Below, one piece after another: positions 16,176 through 26,834 of a stretch of DNA of 64,000 bases (positions within the stretch are counted from its first letter, which is position 1; each line of letters begins with the position of its first letter). The stretch covers positions 744,001-808,000 of the forward strand of contig NZ_SHKM01000001.1 in assembly GCF_004217225.1 (NCBI RefSeq). Direction: 5' to 3'. Made by a program: the position numbers and the translations under genes. The notes below the pieces were generated by a model. That model was not told where the DNA came from. It made no database searches and saw only the letters and a program-made list of their open reading frames with translations. Source of the stretch: Azospira oryzae. GTDB lineage: Bacteria; Pseudomonadota; Gammaproteobacteria; Burkholderiales; Rhodocyclaceae.

Positions 16176-17810
16176 TCACTCCCACTCGATGGTGGCAGGC
16201 GGTTTGCCGGAGACGTCGTACACCACCCGGTTGAGGCCGCGCACTTCGTTGATGATGCGGTTGGAGACCTTGCCCAGCAGCTCGTAGGGCAGATGGGCCC
16301 AGTGGGCGGTCATGAAGTCGCTGGTGACCACGGCGCGCAGGGCCACCACGTTTTCGTAGGTGCGGCCGTCGCCCATGACGCCCACGCTCTTCACCGGCAG
16401 GAAGACGGCGAAGGCCTGGCTGGTCAGGTCGTACCAGCTCTTGCCGATATCGGCCTCGGTACAGGCGCCGGCGGCCACGTCCCGCTCGGTGGCCAGGGTG
16501 GCGCGCAGCTCGTCGATGAAAATGGCGTCGGCCCGCTGCAGCAGCTTGGCGTACTCCTGCTTCACCTCGCCCAGGATGCGCACGCCCAGGCCGGGACCGG
16601 GGAAGGGATGGCGATAGACCATCTCCCGGGGCAGCCCCAGGGCCACGCCCAGTTCCCGCACCTCGTCCTTGAACAGCTCCCGCAGGGGTTCCAGCAGCTT
16701 GAGGTGCATGTCCTCGGGCAGGCCGCCCACGTTATGGTGGCTCTTGATGGTGTGGGCGCCCTTCTTGCCCTTACCGGCGGATTCGATCACGTCCGGGTAG
16801 ATGGTGCCCTGGGCCAGCCACTTGGCGGCGGAGAGCTTTTTCGATTCGGCCTGGAAGACCTCCACGAATTCCTTGCCGATGATCTTGCGCTTCTGTTCCG
16901 GGTCGGAAACGCCGGCCAGCTTGCCCATGAAGTCGTCCACCGCATCGACGCGGATGACCTTGACGCCCAGGTTGCGGGCGAACATGTCCATCACCATGTC
17001 GCCTTCGTTGAGGCGCAGCAGGCCGTGGTCCACGAAGACGCAGGTGAGCTGGTCGCCGATGGCCTTGTGGATCAGGGCGGCGGCCACGCTGGAATCGACG
17101 CCGCCGGAGAGGCCCAGGATGACTTCTTCATTGCCCACTTGAGCGCGAATGGCTGCCACAGCCTCGGCGATGTAGTCGCCCATGACCCAGTCGGTGCCGC
17201 AGCCGCAGATGCCGTGCACAAAGCTTTCCAGGATGGCCCGGCCCTTCACGGTGTGGGTCACTTCCGGATGGAACTGGACGGCGTAGAACTTGCGCTCCTC
17301 GTCGGCCATGCCGGCGATGGGACAGGAAGGGGTGGAGGCCATCAGCTTGAAGCCCGGGGGCAATTCCATGACGGAATCGCCGTGACTCATCCACACCTTG
17401 AGCATGCCGTGGCCTTCGGGAGTGGTGAAGTCGGCGATGTCCTTCAGCAGGGCGGTGTGGCCGTGGGCACGGACTTCGGAATAGCCGAATTCTCGGGCCT
17501 TGCCGGCGGCTTCGGCGGTCATCACGGTGCCGCCCAGCTGCTGGGCCATGGTCTGCATGCCGTAGCAGATGCCCAGCACGGGGATGCCCAGTTCGAACAC
17601 CACCTTGGGGGCCCGGGGGGTATCGCCCTCGGTCACGGAGCTGGGGCCACCGGAGAGGATGATGCCCTTGGCGCCGTAGTTGCGGATGAACTCTTCCGAC
17701 ACGTCGTAGGGGTGGATTTCGCAGAAAACCTTGGCCTCCCGCACCCGGCGGGCGATGAGCTGGGTGACCTGGGAACCGAAGTCGAGAATGAGGATTTTCT
17801 GGTGGGCCAT
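16176..17810 (-). CDS. guaA: GMP synthase (glutamine-hydrolysing)
   Basis: GuaA aminates XMP to GMP using glutamine and ATP. The 544-residue protein has the class I amidotransferase domain (nucleophile in GICYGMQ, His/Glu in FHPEV), the PP-loop LSGGVDSSV, and the C-terminal dimerisation domain ending [11 protein letters not shown]. It is about 20 residues longer than E. coli GuaA, mostly from an insert around [20 protein letters not shown] that I take as lineage-typical. It lies downstream of guaB but a terminator separates the two, so it may have its own promoter or depend on read-through. Confidence 0.97.
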   Translation of the reverse strand: MAHQKILILDFGSQVTQLIARRVREAKVFCEIHPYDVSEEFIRNYGAKGIILSGGPSSVTEGDTPRAPKVVFELGIPVLGICYGMQTMAQQLGGTVMTAEAAGKAREFGYSEVRAHGHTALLKDIADFTTPEGHGMLKVWMSHGDSVMELPPGFKLMASTPSCPIAGMADEERKFYAVQFHPEVTHTVKGRAILESFVHGICGCGTDWVMGDYIAEAVAAIRAQVGNEEVILGLSGGVDSSVAAALIHKAIGDQLTCVFVDHGLLRLNEGDMVMDMFARNLGVKVIRVDAVDDFMGKLAGVSDPEQKRKIIGKEFVEVFQAESKKLSAAKWLAQGTIYPDVIESAGKGKKGAHTIKSHHNVGGLPEDMHLKLLEPLRELFKDEVRELGVALGLPREMVYRHPFPGPGLGVRILGEVKQEYAKLLQRADAIFIDELRATLATERDVAAGACTEADIGKSWYDLTSQAFAVFLPVKSVGVMGDGRTYENVVALRAVVTSDFMTAHWAHLPYELLGKVSNRIINEVRGLNRVVYDVSGKPPATIEWE

Positions 17811-17856
17811 GATGGGTCTGCTATGTGGGCAATAGGGGCGATGAAGCCGATGCTAT

Positions 17857-17891
17857 GAAAAAGGGCGGCCTAGTTGGAACTGGCCGCCCTT
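17857..17891 (-). terminator. Terminator downstream of guaB
   Basis: AAGGGCGGCC and GGCCGCCCTT (17861-17870, 17882-17891) form a perfect 10-bp stem followed on the minus strand by T-rich sequence. It separates guaB from guaA, so attenuation between the two is possible. Confidence 0.85.
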
Positions 17892-17907
17892 GCTTGGTCC
17901 CGGAGGA

Positions 17908-19368
17908 TCAGTCCTGGTGGTAGTTGGGCGCTTCCTTGGTGATCTGCACGTCGTGGACGTGGGATTCCCGGACGCCGGCAGCGGTGATCTCGACGAACTC
18001 GGCGGTCTCCCGCATCTGGTCGATGGTGGCACAGCCCACATAGCCCATGGAGGCGCGCAGACCGCCCATCAGCTGGTGGATCACGGCCAGCACGGAACCC
18101 TTGTAAGGAACCCGGCCTTCGACGCCTTCCGGCACCAGCTTGTCCACGTTGGCGGTGTTGTCCTGGAAGTAGCGGTCGGAGGAGCCGGCCTGCATGGCGC
18201 CCAGGGAGCCCATGCCGCGATAGGACTTGTAGGAGCGGCCCTGGAACAGTTCCACTTCGCCCGGGGCTTCTTCGGTACCGGCAAACAGGCCACCCAGCAT
18301 GACGCAGTTGGCGCCGGCGGCAATAGCCTTGGAGATGTCGCCGGAGAAGCGGATGCCGCCGTCGGCGATCATGGGCACGCCGGTGCCCTTGAGCGCTTCG
18401 GCCACATTGGTGATGGCGGTGATCTGGGGCACGCCGACACCGGCCACGATACGGGTGGTGCAGATGGAGCCGGGGCCGATGCCGACCTTGACGCCGTCAG
18501 CGCCGTGATCGACCAGGGCGCGGGCGGCGGCAGCGGTGGCGATGTTGCCGCCGATCACTTCCACATGGGGGAAGTTCTGCTTGACCCACTTGACCCGGTC
18601 CAGCACGCCCTGGGAATGGCCGTGGGCGGTGTCCACGATCAGCACGTCCACACCGGCGGCGGCCAGCAGTTCGGCCCGCTCCTCGGTGCCGGCACCGACG
18701 CCGATGGCGGCGCCAACGCGCAGGCGACCGGCTTCGTCCTTGTTGGCCAGGGGGTGCTCGGAGGTCTTGAGGATGTCCTTGACGGTAATCAGGCCCTTCA
18801 GTTCGAAGTCGTCATTGACCACCAGCACGCGCTCGATGCGATGCTCGCGGATCAGTTCCTTGGCCTCTTCGATGCTGGCACCTTCCTTGACCGTGACCAG
18901 GCGCTCCTTGGGGGTCATGATCTTGGTCACCGGCTGATCCAGCTTGCCTTCAAACCGCAGGTCCCGGTTGGTGACGATACCCACCACCTTCTTGCCTTCC
19001 AAGACCGGCAGGCCAGAAATCTTGTGCTGGCGGGTCAGAGCCACCACTTCACCGATGGTCATGCTGGGGGTGATGGTGATGGGATCCTTGAGGATGCCGG
19101 CTTCGTGGCGCTTGACCTTGGAAACTTCGGCGGCCTGGGCCTTGGCCGAGAGGTTCTTGTGCACAATGCCGATGCCGCCTTCCTGGGCGATGGCGATGGC
19201 CAGGCGGGCTTCGGTCACGGTGTCCATGGCGGCGGACACCAGGGGCAGATTCAGGGAGATGTTGCGGGTCAGGCGGGTGGCCAGGCTGACGTCGCGAGGC
19301 AGGATGTTGGAATGGGCGGGGACAAGCAGGACGTCGTCGAACGTCAAGGCCTTCTGGATTACACGCAT
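17908..19368 (-). CDS. guaB: IMP dehydrogenase
   Basis: GuaB oxidises IMP to XMP with NAD, the committed step to GMP. The 486-residue protein has the usual [12 protein letters not shown] start, two CBS domains inserted at about residues 95-210, the catalytic-cysteine loop GPGSICTTR, and the flap/IMP segments GMGSLGAM and [11 protein letters not shown]. The start at 19368 matches family length; upstream in-frame ATGs lie in the divergent promoter region. Confidence 0.97.
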   Translation of the reverse strand: MRVIQKALTFDDVLLVPAHSNILPRDVSLATRLTRNISLNLPLVSAAMDTVTEARLAIAIAQEGGIGIVHKNLSAKAQAAEVSKVKRHEAGILKDPITITPSMTIGEVVALTRQHKISGLPVLEGKKVVGIVTNRDLRFEGKLDQPVTKIMTPKERLVTVKEGASIEEAKELIREHRIERVLVVNDDFELKGLITVKDILKTSEHPLANKDEAGRLRVGAAIGVGAGTEERAELLAAAGVDVLIVDTAHGHSQGVLDRVKWVKQNFPHVEVIGGNIATAAAARALVDHGADGVKVGIGPGSICTTRIVAGVGVPQITAITNVAEALKGTGVPMIADGGIRFSGDISKAIAAGANCVMLGGLFAGTEEAPGEVELFQGRSYKSYRGMGSLGAMQAGSSDRYFQDNTANVDKLVPEGVEGRVPYKGSVLAVIHQLMGGLRASMGYVGCATIDQMRETAEFVEITAAGVRESHVHDVQITKEAPNYHQD

Positions 19369-19395
19369 GGCTTTGATCCGGAGTCTCAAAAACGT

Positions 19396-19401
19396 ATTAT
19401 A
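19396..19401 (-). promoter_or_regulatory. Putative -10 element of guaB
   Basis: On the minus strand a perfect TATAAT lies 28 bases before the guaB ATG. The sequence 17 bases upstream (TTTCCG) is only a weak -35. The 67-base gap is shared with the divergent DUF4124 gene. Confidence 0.55.
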
Positions 19402-19435
19402 CGGGACTGGATTACCCTCGGAAAAGAGCCTAGGC

Positions 19436-19930
19436 ATGCCCATCTTCCCATTCCGGCCTGCGACATCCTCCGGCAACCGTCCCCATATTGCCCGAATCGC
19501 TGCCATATCCCTGCTTTTCGCAGCCACTTCGGCACTGGCACAAATTTATACCTGGAAGGACGAAAACGGCCGCACCGTCATGTCCGACAAGCCTCCCGTG
19601 GGCAAGGTGCAGCAGAAACGGGTGATTGATACGCCTCCTGCCGGCAGTGTCCAGACGCCCCCACCGAAGAGCCTGGCGGAAAAGGAAATGGAATTCCGCC
19701 AGCAGCAGAAAATCCGGCAGGACAAGGCGAAAGAGGCTGAAGAGGAGGCTGCCCAGCAGAAGAAGCGCAAGGACAACTGCGATGCAGCCCGCCGCAATCT
19801 GGCGCTTTATCAGTCCGGAGAGCGCATCGCCCGCCGCAACGACGCCGGCGAACGGGAAATTCTCGACGACAGCCAGCGGGCTGCGGAAGCAGCCAAGGCA
19901 CAGCAAGCGGTCAATGAATGGTGCAAATAG
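19436..19930 (+). CDS. DUF4124 domain protein, exported
   Basis: The 164-residue protein has an N-terminal export signal (hydrophobic part [16 protein letters not shown], cleavage near residue 36) and the DUF4124 core [19 protein letters not shown] highly charged coiled-coil region (about residues 85-115, [16 protein letters not shown]) follows. Two cysteines (in NCDAARRN and EWCK) may form a disulfide. The family is common in betaproteobacterial envelopes and its function is not established. The start is taken at 19436, the ATG just before the signal peptide. Confidence 0.83.
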   Translation: MPIFPFRPATSSGNRPHIARIAAISLLFAATSALAQIYTWKDENGRTVMSDKPPVGKVQQKRVIDTPPAGSVQTPPPKSLAEKEMEFRQQQKIRQDKAKEAEEEAAQQKKRKDNCDAARRNLALYQSGERIARRNDAGEREILDDSQRAAEAAKAQQAVNEWCK

Positions 19931-19953
19931 CGCTGCAGCAGATTTGATTCGAT

Positions 19954-19981
19954 AAAAAAGGCGGCTTGAAGCCGCCTTTTT
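19954..19981. terminator. Bidirectional terminator between the DUF4124 gene and rnfH
   Basis: GGCGGC/GCCGCC around TTGAA is flanked by A6 and T5 and overlaps the rnfH stop region, serving both convergent genes. Confidence 0.9.
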
Positions 19982-20304
19982 CATTCGCCGGAGCCTTCGT
20001 CCCCGGCTCCCTTCTTCATCACCTTGCCTTCGGCGGCCCGCTGCTTGCGCACCTCCTTCGGGTCGGCGATGAGGGGGCGGTAGATTTCCACCCGGTCCTT
20101 GTCCCGCAGCACCCCGTCGGCCTTGGCCAGCTTGGCGAAGATGCCCAGCTTGTTCTTGGCCAGGTCGATTTCCGGATATTTCTCCAGCAGGCCCGAGGCC
20201 TCGATGGCCTGGCGCACGGTGGCGCCCTCCTCCAGCTTGACGGACACCAGGTCCTGCTTGCGCTGCTGGGCGTAGACGACTTCGACGTTGATTTTTTCAG
20301 CCAT
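19981..20304 (-). CDS. rnfH: RnfH-family ubiquitin-like protein
   Basis: This 107-residue protein (UPF0125) has a beta-grasp fold start ([20 protein letters not shown]), LGIFAKL and [20 protein letters not shown], and a charged C-terminal tail. Its biochemical role is unsettled; the name comes from an rnf cluster. The start overlaps the end of ratA by 8 bases, so the pair is one unit. The longer in-frame start at 20352 lies inside ratA and is not used. Confidence 0.9.
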   Translation of the reverse strand: MAEKINVEVVYAQQRKQDLVSVKLEEGATVRQAIEASGLLEKYPEIDLAKNKLGIFAKLAKADGVLRDKDRVEIYRPLIADPKEVRKQRAAEGKVMKKGAGDEGSGE

Positions 20305-20728
20305 AGATCTGGGCCGCACGTTTGACGAAGGCTTCGACGAACGTATTGGCAATGTGATTGAAGACGGGACCGATCACCTTTTCAAAGAGCTTGCTGGAAA
20401 ACTCGTAGCTCAGAGTGAATTCGATCTTGCAGGCCTTTTCCGCCAGGGGCTTGAATACCCAGCGCCCCTCGAGGCGGCGGAACGGACCATCCACCAGGCG
20501 GATGTTCATCCACAGGGGGATTTCCTTGTCGTTCTCGGTGGTGAAGTGGCTTTTGACGCTGTGATAGTTGATATGCAGGGTCGCCGCCGTCTTCTGCCCG
20601 TCGCGGAACTTCAGTTCCGTGGAGCTGCACCAGGGCAGGAACTGGGGATAGTCCTCCACCCGGTCCACCAGATCGAACATCTGCTGGGCCGAAAACTCGA
20701 TCAATACTGATTTTTCCACCAGGGCCAT
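20297..20728 (-). CDS. ratA: RatA-type ribosome association factor, START-like
   Basis: The 143-residue START/polyketide-cyclase-like protein begins [20 protein letters not shown] and contains [16 protein letters not shown] and [14 protein letters not shown]. Relatives include E. coli RatA, reported to block 70S association, and mitochondrial COQ10, which binds ubiquinone. Which role applies here is open. It is divergent from smpB, the usual arrangement. The start at 20728 gives the family-typical N-terminus; a much longer upstream frame is the shadow of smpB. Confidence 0.9.
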   Translation of the reverse strand: MALVEKSVLIEFSAQQMFDLVDRVEDYPQFLPWCSSTELKFRDGQKTAATLHINYHSVKSHFTTENDKEIPLWMNIRLVDGPFRRLEGRWVFKPLAEKACKIEFTLSYEFSSKLFEKVIGPVFNHIANTFVEAFVKRAAQIYG

Positions 20729-20788
20729 GGGCGGCCTTTTTCTCGGAATCCTTGTAGAATGGCGCATTTTAGCGGAAAGCCCGGCCCA

Positions 20789-21235
20789 ATGAGCATCACC
20801 ACCAACAAGAAAGCCTTTCACGACTACTTCGTCGAGGAGAAGATCGAAGCCGGTCTCGCCCTCGAAGGGTGGGAAGTGAAGGCCATTCGTGCCGGACGGG
20901 TGAATCTCAAGGAGTCCTACGTCGTCATCAAGAACGGCGAAATCTGGCTGCTGGGCATGCACCTGACGCCCCTCTACACCGCCTCCACCCACGTCCATCC
21001 CGAAGCCACCCGCACCCGCAAGCTGCTCTTGCACCGGGAGCAGATCGACAAGCTCATCGGCAAGGTGGAACGGGCCGGCTTCACCCTCGTCCCCCTGGAC
21101 CTGCACTACACCCGGGGCCGGGTGAAGGTGGAAGTGGGCCTGGCCAAGGGCAAGAAGATGCACGACAAGCGGGAAACCGAGAAGCAGCGCGACTGGGACC
21201 GGGAAAAGCAGCGCCTGATGCGGGTCAAGGTCTGA
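20789..21235 (+). CDS. smpB: SsrA-binding protein SmpB
   Basis: SmpB delivers tmRNA to stalled ribosomes in trans-translation. The 148-residue OB-fold protein has [47 protein letters not shown] and the basic helical tail [18 protein letters not shown], which mimics the missing tRNA arm. Length is normal. Its TGA overlaps the next ATG (TGATG), coupling it to the channel gene. The tmRNA gene is not in the window. Confidence 0.96.
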   Translation: MSITTNKKAFHDYFVEEKIEAGLALEGWEVKAIRAGRVNLKESYVVIKNGEIWLLGMHLTPLYTASTHVHPEATRTRKLLLHREQIDKLIGKVERAGFTLVPLDLHYTRGRVKVEVGLAKGKKMHDKRETEKQRDWDREKQRLMRVKV

Positions 21236-21855
21236 TGCTGCTGGCCGATCTGCTCTACTGGGTCGGCCTGGTGGCCGTGGCGGTTGGTGCCGCCACCGGC
21301 GTCTTTGAAGCCGAACGCAAGGGCATGGACCTGGTCGGCACGGTCATGGTGGCGGTGGCCACGGGCCTGGGCGGCGGCACGGTGCGGGACCTGCTGCTGG
21401 ACCGCAATGTCTTCTGGGTGGTGGACCAGACCTATCTGATCACCGCCTTCGCCACCGGCATTCTCACCTTTTTCATCGTCCGCCGGCGCCCCATCTCCCC
21501 TCGCCTTTTCCTCTATCCGGATGCCCTGGCCCTGGCCCTGTTTGCCGTCCTCGGCACCCAGGCCGCCCTGCACTGGCATGCACCCTGGCTGGTGGCCAGC
21601 CTCATGGGCGTCATCACCGGGGTGTTCGGCGGCGTGCTGCGGGACATCTTCTGCAACCAGGTGCCCCTGATCTTCCTCCCCGGCGAACTCTACGCCTCGG
21701 CCGCCCTGGCCGGCTGCCTGCTGCTGATCGGCCTGCAGGCCCTCGGCGTTTCCCCGGTCTGGGCCGCCTGGCTGGCGGCGGCGCTGATCTTCGGCCTGCG
21801 CTGGGCCGCCATCGTCTTCAAGATTTCCCTGCCCACCTTCAAGGCCCGGGCCTAG
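21235..21855 (+). CDS. TRIC/UPF0126-family cation channel
   Basis: The 206-residue integral membrane protein has about seven helices and the two-fold internal repeat of the family, each half carrying a glycine-rich motif: GLGGGTVRDLLL and GVFGGVLRDIFC. Prokaryotic TRIC proteins form trimeric, monovalent-cation-permeable channels. The start codon overlaps the smpB stop by one base, so expression is tied to smpB although no functional link is known. Confidence 0.88.
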   Translation: MLLADLLYWVGLVAVAVGAATGVFEAERKGMDLVGTVMVAVATGLGGGTVRDLLLDRNVFWVVDQTYLITAFATGILTFFIVRRRPISPRLFLYPDALALALFAVLGTQAALHWHAPWLVASLMGVITGVFGGVLRDIFCNQVPLIFLPGELYASAALAGCLLLIGLQALGVSPVWAAWLAAALIFGLRWAAIVFKISLPTFKARA

Positions 21856-21966
21856 CCGCCGGCCGCAGCGGCACGCCATTCCCCCCGCACCGCCCTAGTA
21901 CAGATGCGCCTCTCCAGGCGCCCGATCCGGAAAATCGCATCCCTCCTGCCTTCTGGGCACGCCATG

Positions 21967-22002
21967 AAAAAAGGCGCCGAGTTGTGCACTCGGCGCCTTT
22001 TC
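21967..22002. terminator. Bidirectional terminator between the TRIC gene and ppsA
   Basis: An 11-bp stem AAGGCGCCGAG/CTCGGCGCCTT around TTGTGCA is flanked by A- and T-runs, serving both convergent genes. Confidence 0.92.
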
Positions 22003-22036
22003 CGCGGTCGTCAGGAAGACGGGGCTCTCTTTGCCT

Positions 22037-24412
22037 TTAGCTGGCCTTGTGGGCGCCCAGGCGGGTCCAGGTGTCCACCACCGTATCCGGGTTGAGGGAG
22101 ATGGAGGAGATGCCCTGGTCCATCAGCCACTCGGCCAGATCCGGATGGTCGGAGGGGCCCTGGCCGCAGATGCCGACGTACTTGCCCTTCTTGTTGGCGG
22201 AGGCGATGGCCATGGCCAGCAGGGTCTTCACCGCCGGGTCCCGCTCGTCGAAGAGGGAAGCCACCAGGCCGGAGTCACGATCCAGGCCCAATGTCAGCTG
22301 GGTCAGGTCGTTGGAGCCGATGGAGAAGCCGTCGAACACTTCCAGGAACTGGTCGGCCAGCAGGGCGTTGGAGGGAATCTCGCACATCATGATCAGCTTG
22401 AGATTGTTCTCGCCCTGCTTGAGGCCATGTTCGGCCAGCAGGCTGACCACGCCCTTGCCTTCATCGACGGTGCGCACGAAGGGCACCATCAGTTCCACGT
22501 TGGTCAGGCCCATTTCTTCGCGGACCTTCTTCATGGCCCGGCATTCCATCTCGAAACAGTCGCGGAAGGTGCTGGCGATGTAGCGGGAGGCGCCGCGGAA
22601 GCCCAGCATGGGGTTTTCTTCCTCGGGCTCGTAGAGGTCGCCGCCCAGCAGCTTGCGGTACTCGTTGGACTTGAAGTCGGAGAGACGCACGATGACGGGC
22701 TTGGGCCAGAAGGCGGCGGCGATGGTGGACACACCCTCGGCCAGCTTCTCGACGAAGAATTCCACCGGATTGGCGTAACCCCGGGCGCGACGCAGAATCT
22801 CTTCCCGCTTGGAGGCGGGCAGACGGTCGATTTCCAGGATGGCCTTGGGGTGGATGCCGATGACGTTGTTGATGACGAACTCGACCCGGGCCAGGCCGAC
22901 GCCGGCGTTGGGCAGCTGGGAGAACTCGAAGGCCAGCTCCGGGTTGCCCACGTTCATCATGATCTTGGTCTTGATCTCGGGCATGGCGCCCAGGTCGCGG
23001 GAGGTGACCTCGAAGTCCAGCTTGCCACGATAGACGTGACCGGTGTCGCCTTCGGTGCAGGAGACGGTGACCACTTCGCCTTCGGCCAGGGTCTCGGTGG
23101 CGTCACCGCAACCGACGATGGCGGGGATGCCCAGTTCCCGGGCGATGATGGCGGCGTGGCAGGTACGGCCGCCACGGTTGGTGACGATGGCGGAAGCCCG
23201 CTTCATCACCGGCTCCCAGTTGGGATCGGTCATGTCGGCCACCAGCACGTCGCCGGGCTTGACCTGGTCCATTTCGGAAGGATCGTGCACCACGCGCACC
23301 GGGCCGACGCCGATCTTCTGGCCGATGGCGCGGCCGGAGGCCAGCACCTTGGAGAAGGACTTGAGCTTGAACTTCTCGACGCGGCCGTGGCCTTCCTGGG
23401 ACTTCACGGTCTCGGGGCGGGCCTGCAGGATGTACAGCTTGCCGTCCACGCCATCCTTGCCCCACTCGATGTCCATGGGACGCTGGTAGTGCTTTTCGAT
23501 GATCATGGCGTAGCGGGCCAGCTCTTCCACTTCGGCATCGTTGATGGCGAAACGGTGACGCTCGGCCTCGGCCACGTCCTCGGTGATGGTGGACTTGCCG
23601 GCCACCTTCTCGGCGGAGAAGGTCATCTTGATCAGCTTGGAACCCAGGTTGCGGCGGATCACGGCCTTCTTGCCGGCGGCCAGCATGGGCTTGTGCACGT
23701 AGAACTCGTCCGGGTTCACGGCGCCCTGCACCACGGTCTCGCCCAGGCCATAGGAGGCGGTGACGAAGACGGCGTCGCGGAAGCCGGATTCGGTATCCAG
23801 AGTGAACATCACGCCGGCGGCGCCCTTGTCGGAACGCACCATGCGCTGCACGCCGGCGGACAGGGCCACCTCGGCGTGGGTGAAGCCCTTGTGCACGCGG
23901 TAGGAGATGGCGCGGTCGTTATAGAGGGAGGCGAACACCTCCTTCATGGCGTGAAGGATGTTGTCGAAGCCGTGGATGTTGAGGAAGGTTTCCTGCTGGC
24001 CGGCGAAGGAAGCGTCGGGCAGGTCCTCGGCGGTGGCGGAGGAGCGCACGGCGAAGGAGGCGTCGGCGGTGGAATCGGCGATCAGGGCGTCGTAGTGGGC
24101 CTTGATCTCGTTCTGCAGCTGGGCCGGGAACGGGGTGTCGATGATCCACTGGCGGATCTTGGCACCGGCAGCCAGCAGGGCATTGACGTTATCCACGTCC
24201 AGGTTGGAGAGTTCAGCCTCGATGCGGGCGGCCAGGCCTTCATGGGCCAGGAACTCCCGATAGGCATGGGCCGTGGTGGCGAAACCGCCGGGAACCCGCA
24301 CACCGGTATTGGCCAGCTGGCTGATCATTTCGCCGAGAGAGGCGTTCTTGCCGCCGACACGGTCCACATCTGTCATGCGCAGCTGGTCGAAACCGATTAC
24401 ATAATCGCTCAT
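22037..24412 (-). CDS. ppsA: Phosphoenolpyruvate synthase
   Basis: PpsA makes PEP from pyruvate, ATP and water (AMP and phosphate released) for gluconeogenesis. The 791-residue protein has the N-terminal ATP-grasp domain ([31 protein letters not shown]), the swivelling phosphohistidine domain with [14 protein letters not shown], and the C-terminal PEP/pyruvate barrel ending in [18 protein letters not shown] and [15 protein letters not shown]. The start at 24412 has AGAGGA five bases upstream; the ATG at 24436 does not. The regulator gene ppsR is divergent across 85 bases. Confidence 0.97.
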   Translation of the reverse strand: MSDYVIGFDQLRMTDVDRVGGKNASLGEMISQLANTGVRVPGGFATTAHAYREFLAHEGLAARIEAELSNLDVDNVNALLAAGAKIRQWIIDTPFPAQLQNEIKAHYDALIADSTADASFAVRSSATAEDLPDASFAGQQETFLNIHGFDNILHAMKEVFASLYNDRAISYRVHKGFTHAEVALSAGVQRMVRSDKGAAGVMFTLDTESGFRDAVFVTASYGLGETVVQGAVNPDEFYVHKPMLAAGKKAVIRRNLGSKLIKMTFSAEKVAGKSTITEDVAEAERHRFAINDAEVEELARYAMIIEKHYQRPMDIEWGKDGVDGKLYILQARPETVKSQEGHGRVEKFKLKSFSKVLASGRAIGQKIGVGPVRVVHDPSEMDQVKPGDVLVADMTDPNWEPVMKRASAIVTNRGGRTCHAAIIARELGIPAIVGCGDATETLAEGEVVTVSCTEGDTGHVYRGKLDFEVTSRDLGAMPEIKTKIMMNVGNPELAFEFSQLPNAGVGLARVEFVINNVIGIHPKAILEIDRLPASKREEILRRARGYANPVEFFVEKLAEGVSTIAAAFWPKPVIVRLSDFKSNEYRKLLGGDLYEPEEENPMLGFRGASRYIASTFRDCFEMECRAMKKVREEMGLTNVELMVPFVRTVDEGKGVVSLLAEHGLKQGENNLKLIMMCEIPSNALLADQFLEVFDGFSIGSNDLTQLTLGLDRDSGLVASLFDERDPAVKTLLAMAIASANKKGKYVGICGQGPSDHPDLAEWLMDQGISSISLNPDTVVDTWTRLGAHKAS

Positions 24413-24497
24413 GAAGTCCTCTGAAGATTGTTTCAAAATCGGGAAACCGCTATTTTAGCGCCTTCCACAACACTTGACCCGCCGATTAGGGAAATCC

Positions 24498-25340
24498 ATG
24501 ACTCAAGCGCCGTCCCATCTCCCCTCCCGCACCATCTTCTTCATCTCCGATGGCACGGGCATCACCGCTGAAACCCTGGGACACAGCCTGCTCACCCAAT
24601 TCGAGGGTGTGCGCCTGAAGATGGTGCGGATTCCCTTCGTCAATTCCACGGACAAGGCCCGGGAATGCCTGGAACGCCTGAAGGAGGCGACCATCCTGGA
24701 CGGCGCCCGGCCCATCGTCTTCTCCACCCTCATCGACCGGGACCTGAACCGCATCCTGAGCGAGGCCAACGTCCTCTGCCTCAATTTCTTCGACACCTTC
24801 ATCGTGCCCCTGGAGGCGGAGCTGGGCGTCAAGTCCACCCACACCATCGGCCGCACCCACGGCTCCATCGACACCAACGACTACAAGCAGCGCATCGAGG
24901 CCATCAACTACACCCTGTCCCACGACGACGGCGTCACCAACCAGGGGCTGGAGCAGGCCGACGTCATTCTCGTCGGCGTCTCCCGCTGCGGCAAGACGCC
25001 CACCAGCCTCTACCTGGCCATGCAGTTCGGGGTCAAGGCGGCCAACTTTCCCCTCATTCCGGAAGACTTCGAGCGCATGAAAATGCCCGACAGCCTGGTC
25101 AAGCACCGGGAGAAGCTGTTCGGCCTCACCATCCAGCCCGAGCGCCTCAACCAGATCCGCAGCGAGCGGCGCCCCAACAGCAAGTACGCCTCCCTGGAAA
25201 ACTGCCGCTACGAGGTCAAGGAGGCAGAGAAGATGATGCGCCAGCACGACATCCGCTGGCTCGATTCCTCCACCAAGTCCATCGAGGAAATCTCCACCAC
25301 CATCATGCAGGAAGTGAAGCTGGAACGGCTGAGCTTCTAA
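24498..25340 (+). CDS. ppsR: PEP synthase regulatory kinase/phosphorylase
   Basis: PpsR (DUF299) inactivates PpsA by ADP-dependent phosphorylation of a threonine and reactivates it by phosphorolysis. The 280-residue protein begins with the family segment [20 protein letters not shown] and has the P-loop [15 protein letters not shown], plus [15 protein letters not shown]. The ATG at 24498 follows an AGGGAA site; the TTG at 24474 is rejected. Its target is encoded by the divergent ppsA. Confidence 0.95.
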   Translation: MTQAPSHLPSRTIFFISDGTGITAETLGHSLLTQFEGVRLKMVRIPFVNSTDKARECLERLKEATILDGARPIVFSTLIDRDLNRILSEANVLCLNFFDTFIVPLEAELGVKSTHTIGRTHGSIDTNDYKQRIEAINYTLSHDDGVTNQGLEQADVILVGVSRCGKTPTSLYLAMQFGVKAANFPLIPEDFERMKMPDSLVKHREKLFGLTIQPERLNQIRSERRPNSKYASLENCRYEVKEAEKMMRQHDIRWLDSSTKSIEEISTTIMQEVKLERLSF

Positions 25341-25357
25341 ACCCGTCGCCCTACAAG

Positions 25358-25412
25358 GCAGCAGGGGCGCCATTCTCCAGCCATAGGCCGGGAAGAATGG
25401 CGCCCCTGCTGC
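25358..25412. repeat. Long perfect hairpin between ppsR and the TrmH-family gene
   Basis: Bases 25358-25376 and 25394-25412 are exact 19-base reverse complements around a 17-base loop. It lies between the stops of two convergent genes. There is no T-run on either side, so it is not a standard intrinsic terminator, though it may block exonucleases or work with Rho. Confidence 0.85.
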
Positions 25413-25457
25413 ATTTCAGGCCGGGCCGCTTTAAGGTACTGCTCTCGCTGCTGCGGC

Positions 25458-26234
25458 TCAGCGCCGCTGGCGCACCGTCTCGAACAGGCAAATGGCGGCG
25501 GCAGCAGCCACGTTGAGGGATTCGCTGCCCCCCGGCATGGGAATGGCCAGGGGCGCATTGGTCAGGGCCAGCACGGCGGGCCGCACGCCCTGCCCTTCGG
25601 AACCGAAGACCCAGGCCACCGGGCCGCGCAGGTCCGCATCGAAGAGATCGCCCTGGGCCCCCAGGCAGGTAACGGCGGCCTTGCCGCCATAGCCGGCCAG
25701 AAAGGCGCAGAGGTCCTGGTTCTCATGGATGACCGTCTGGAAATGGGCGCCCTGCCCCGCCCGCAGGGTCTTGGGTGCCCAGGCCTGGGCGCAATCCGCG
25801 CTCAGCAGCACCTGGCGGAAACCGGCGGCGGCGGCGCTGCGCAGGATGGAGCCCAGGTTGCCCGGGTCCTGCACACCGTCCAGCAGCACCGCATCGCCCT
25901 GGGCGTCGGGGCCGGCGGCGGGCACCGGGGTATTGATGAGGCCGACGATGCCGGTGGGCGTATCCACCAGCCCCAGGTCTTCGAACAGGCGTTCGCTCAG
26001 CACCGTCTGCTTGATGCCGGCGGAGGCGGCCAGGTAGGCGGCGATTTCGGGCTTGTCCCGGGCCGCCTCGCTGACGAACAGCTCCCGCACCTTCTGGAAG
26101 CGTTCCTCGTAGGCCGTCAGCAGATGCATGCCGTCGAGCACGGAAAAGCCGGTCTTGCGCCGCTCCCGGCCGGACTGGCAGAGGCGCCGCAACTGGCGGT
26201 AGGCGGGATTGTCGGGGGATTCGACGAAGCGCAT
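25458..26234 (-). CDS. TrmH/SpoU-family RNA 2'-O-methyltransferase
   Basis: The 258-residue SPOUT enzyme has an N-terminal substrate-binding domain (NPAYRQLRRLCQSGRER) and the trefoil-knot domain with motif 1 LLDGVQDPGNLGSILRSAAA, motif 2 VAWVFGSEGQGV and motif 3 IPMPGGSESLNVAAAAAICL. It methylates a ribose of rRNA or tRNA using SAM; the exact site is not readable, and RlmB-like and TsnR-like members both fit. It starts 3 bases after the rnhB stop, at the end of the long envelope cluster. Confidence 0.88.
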   Translation of the reverse strand: MRFVESPDNPAYRQLRRLCQSGRERRKTGFSVLDGMHLLTAYEERFQKVRELFVSEAARDKPEIAAYLAASAGIKQTVLSERLFEDLGLVDTPTGIVGLINTPVPAAGPDAQGDAVLLDGVQDPGNLGSILRSAAAAGFRQVLLSADCAQAWAPKTLRAGQGAHFQTVIHENQDLCAFLAGYGGKAAVTCLGAQGDLFDADLRGPVAWVFGSEGQGVRPAVLALTNAPLAIPMPGGSESLNVAAAAAICLFETVRQRR

Positions 26235-26237
26235 GGT

Positions 26238-26834
26238 TCAGAACAGCTCGGCCTGGGCCAGCAGCAGCTTCACCGGGCCGAAGGAGCGCCGGTGGATGGG
26301 GCTCGGCCCGTGCTGCCGCAGGCGCTCCAGATGGTCCGCCGTGGGGTAGCCCATGTGGCGGTCGAAGCCGTATTGGGGGTATTGCCGGTGCAGGTCGAGC
26401 ATGGCCTCGTCCCGGGCCGTCTTGGCCAGGATGGAGGCGGCGGCAATGCAGGCCACCTTGCCGTCTCCCTTGACCACCGCCTCCGCCGGCACCGCCAGCT
26501 TGGGGCAGCGGTTGCCGTCCACCAGGGCCCGCAGGGGCGCCACGGCAAGGCCGGCGACGGCCCGCTGCATGGCCAGCATGGTGGCGTGGAGGATGTTGAG
26601 ACGATCGATCTCGGCCACGGAGGCTTCTGCCACGCACCAGGCCAGGGCCTTTTCCCGGATTTCCGGGGCCAGGGCCTCGCGCTTCGCTGCGCTCAGCTTT
26701 TTCGAGTCGTTGAGGCCGGCGATAGGCCGGGCCGGGTCCAGGATCACCGCCGCCGCCACCACACTGCCCGCCAGGGGGCCGCGGCCGGCTTCGTCGATGC
26801 CGCAGACCAGATCGTCAAACAGCTGCAGGGACAT
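26238..26834 (-). CDS. rnhB: Ribonuclease HII
   Basis: RNase HII removes ribonucleotides from DNA. The 198-residue protein has the hallmark [12 protein letters not shown] (catalytic Asp-Glu), LNDSKKLS, and [21 protein letters not shown], completing the DEDD site. The start overlaps the end of lpxB by 20 bases, a typical coupled arrangement. The upstream part of the same open frame is a shadow of lpxB. Confidence 0.95.
   Translation of the reverse strand: MSLQLFDDLVCGIDEAGRGPLAGSVVAAAVILDPARPIAGLNDSKKLSAAKREALAPEIREKALAWCVAEASVAEIDRLNILHATMLAMQRAVAGLAVAPLRALVDGNRCPKLAVPAEAVVKGDGKVACIAAASILAKTARDEAMLDLHRQYPQYGFDRHMGYPTADHLERLRQHGPSPIHRRSFGPVKLLLAQAELF

Noticed and set aside
22031-24424. Long plus-strand frame opposite ppsA
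   Set aside because: Shadow of ppsA; low-complexity Gly/His/Leu/Asp content and no ribosome site.
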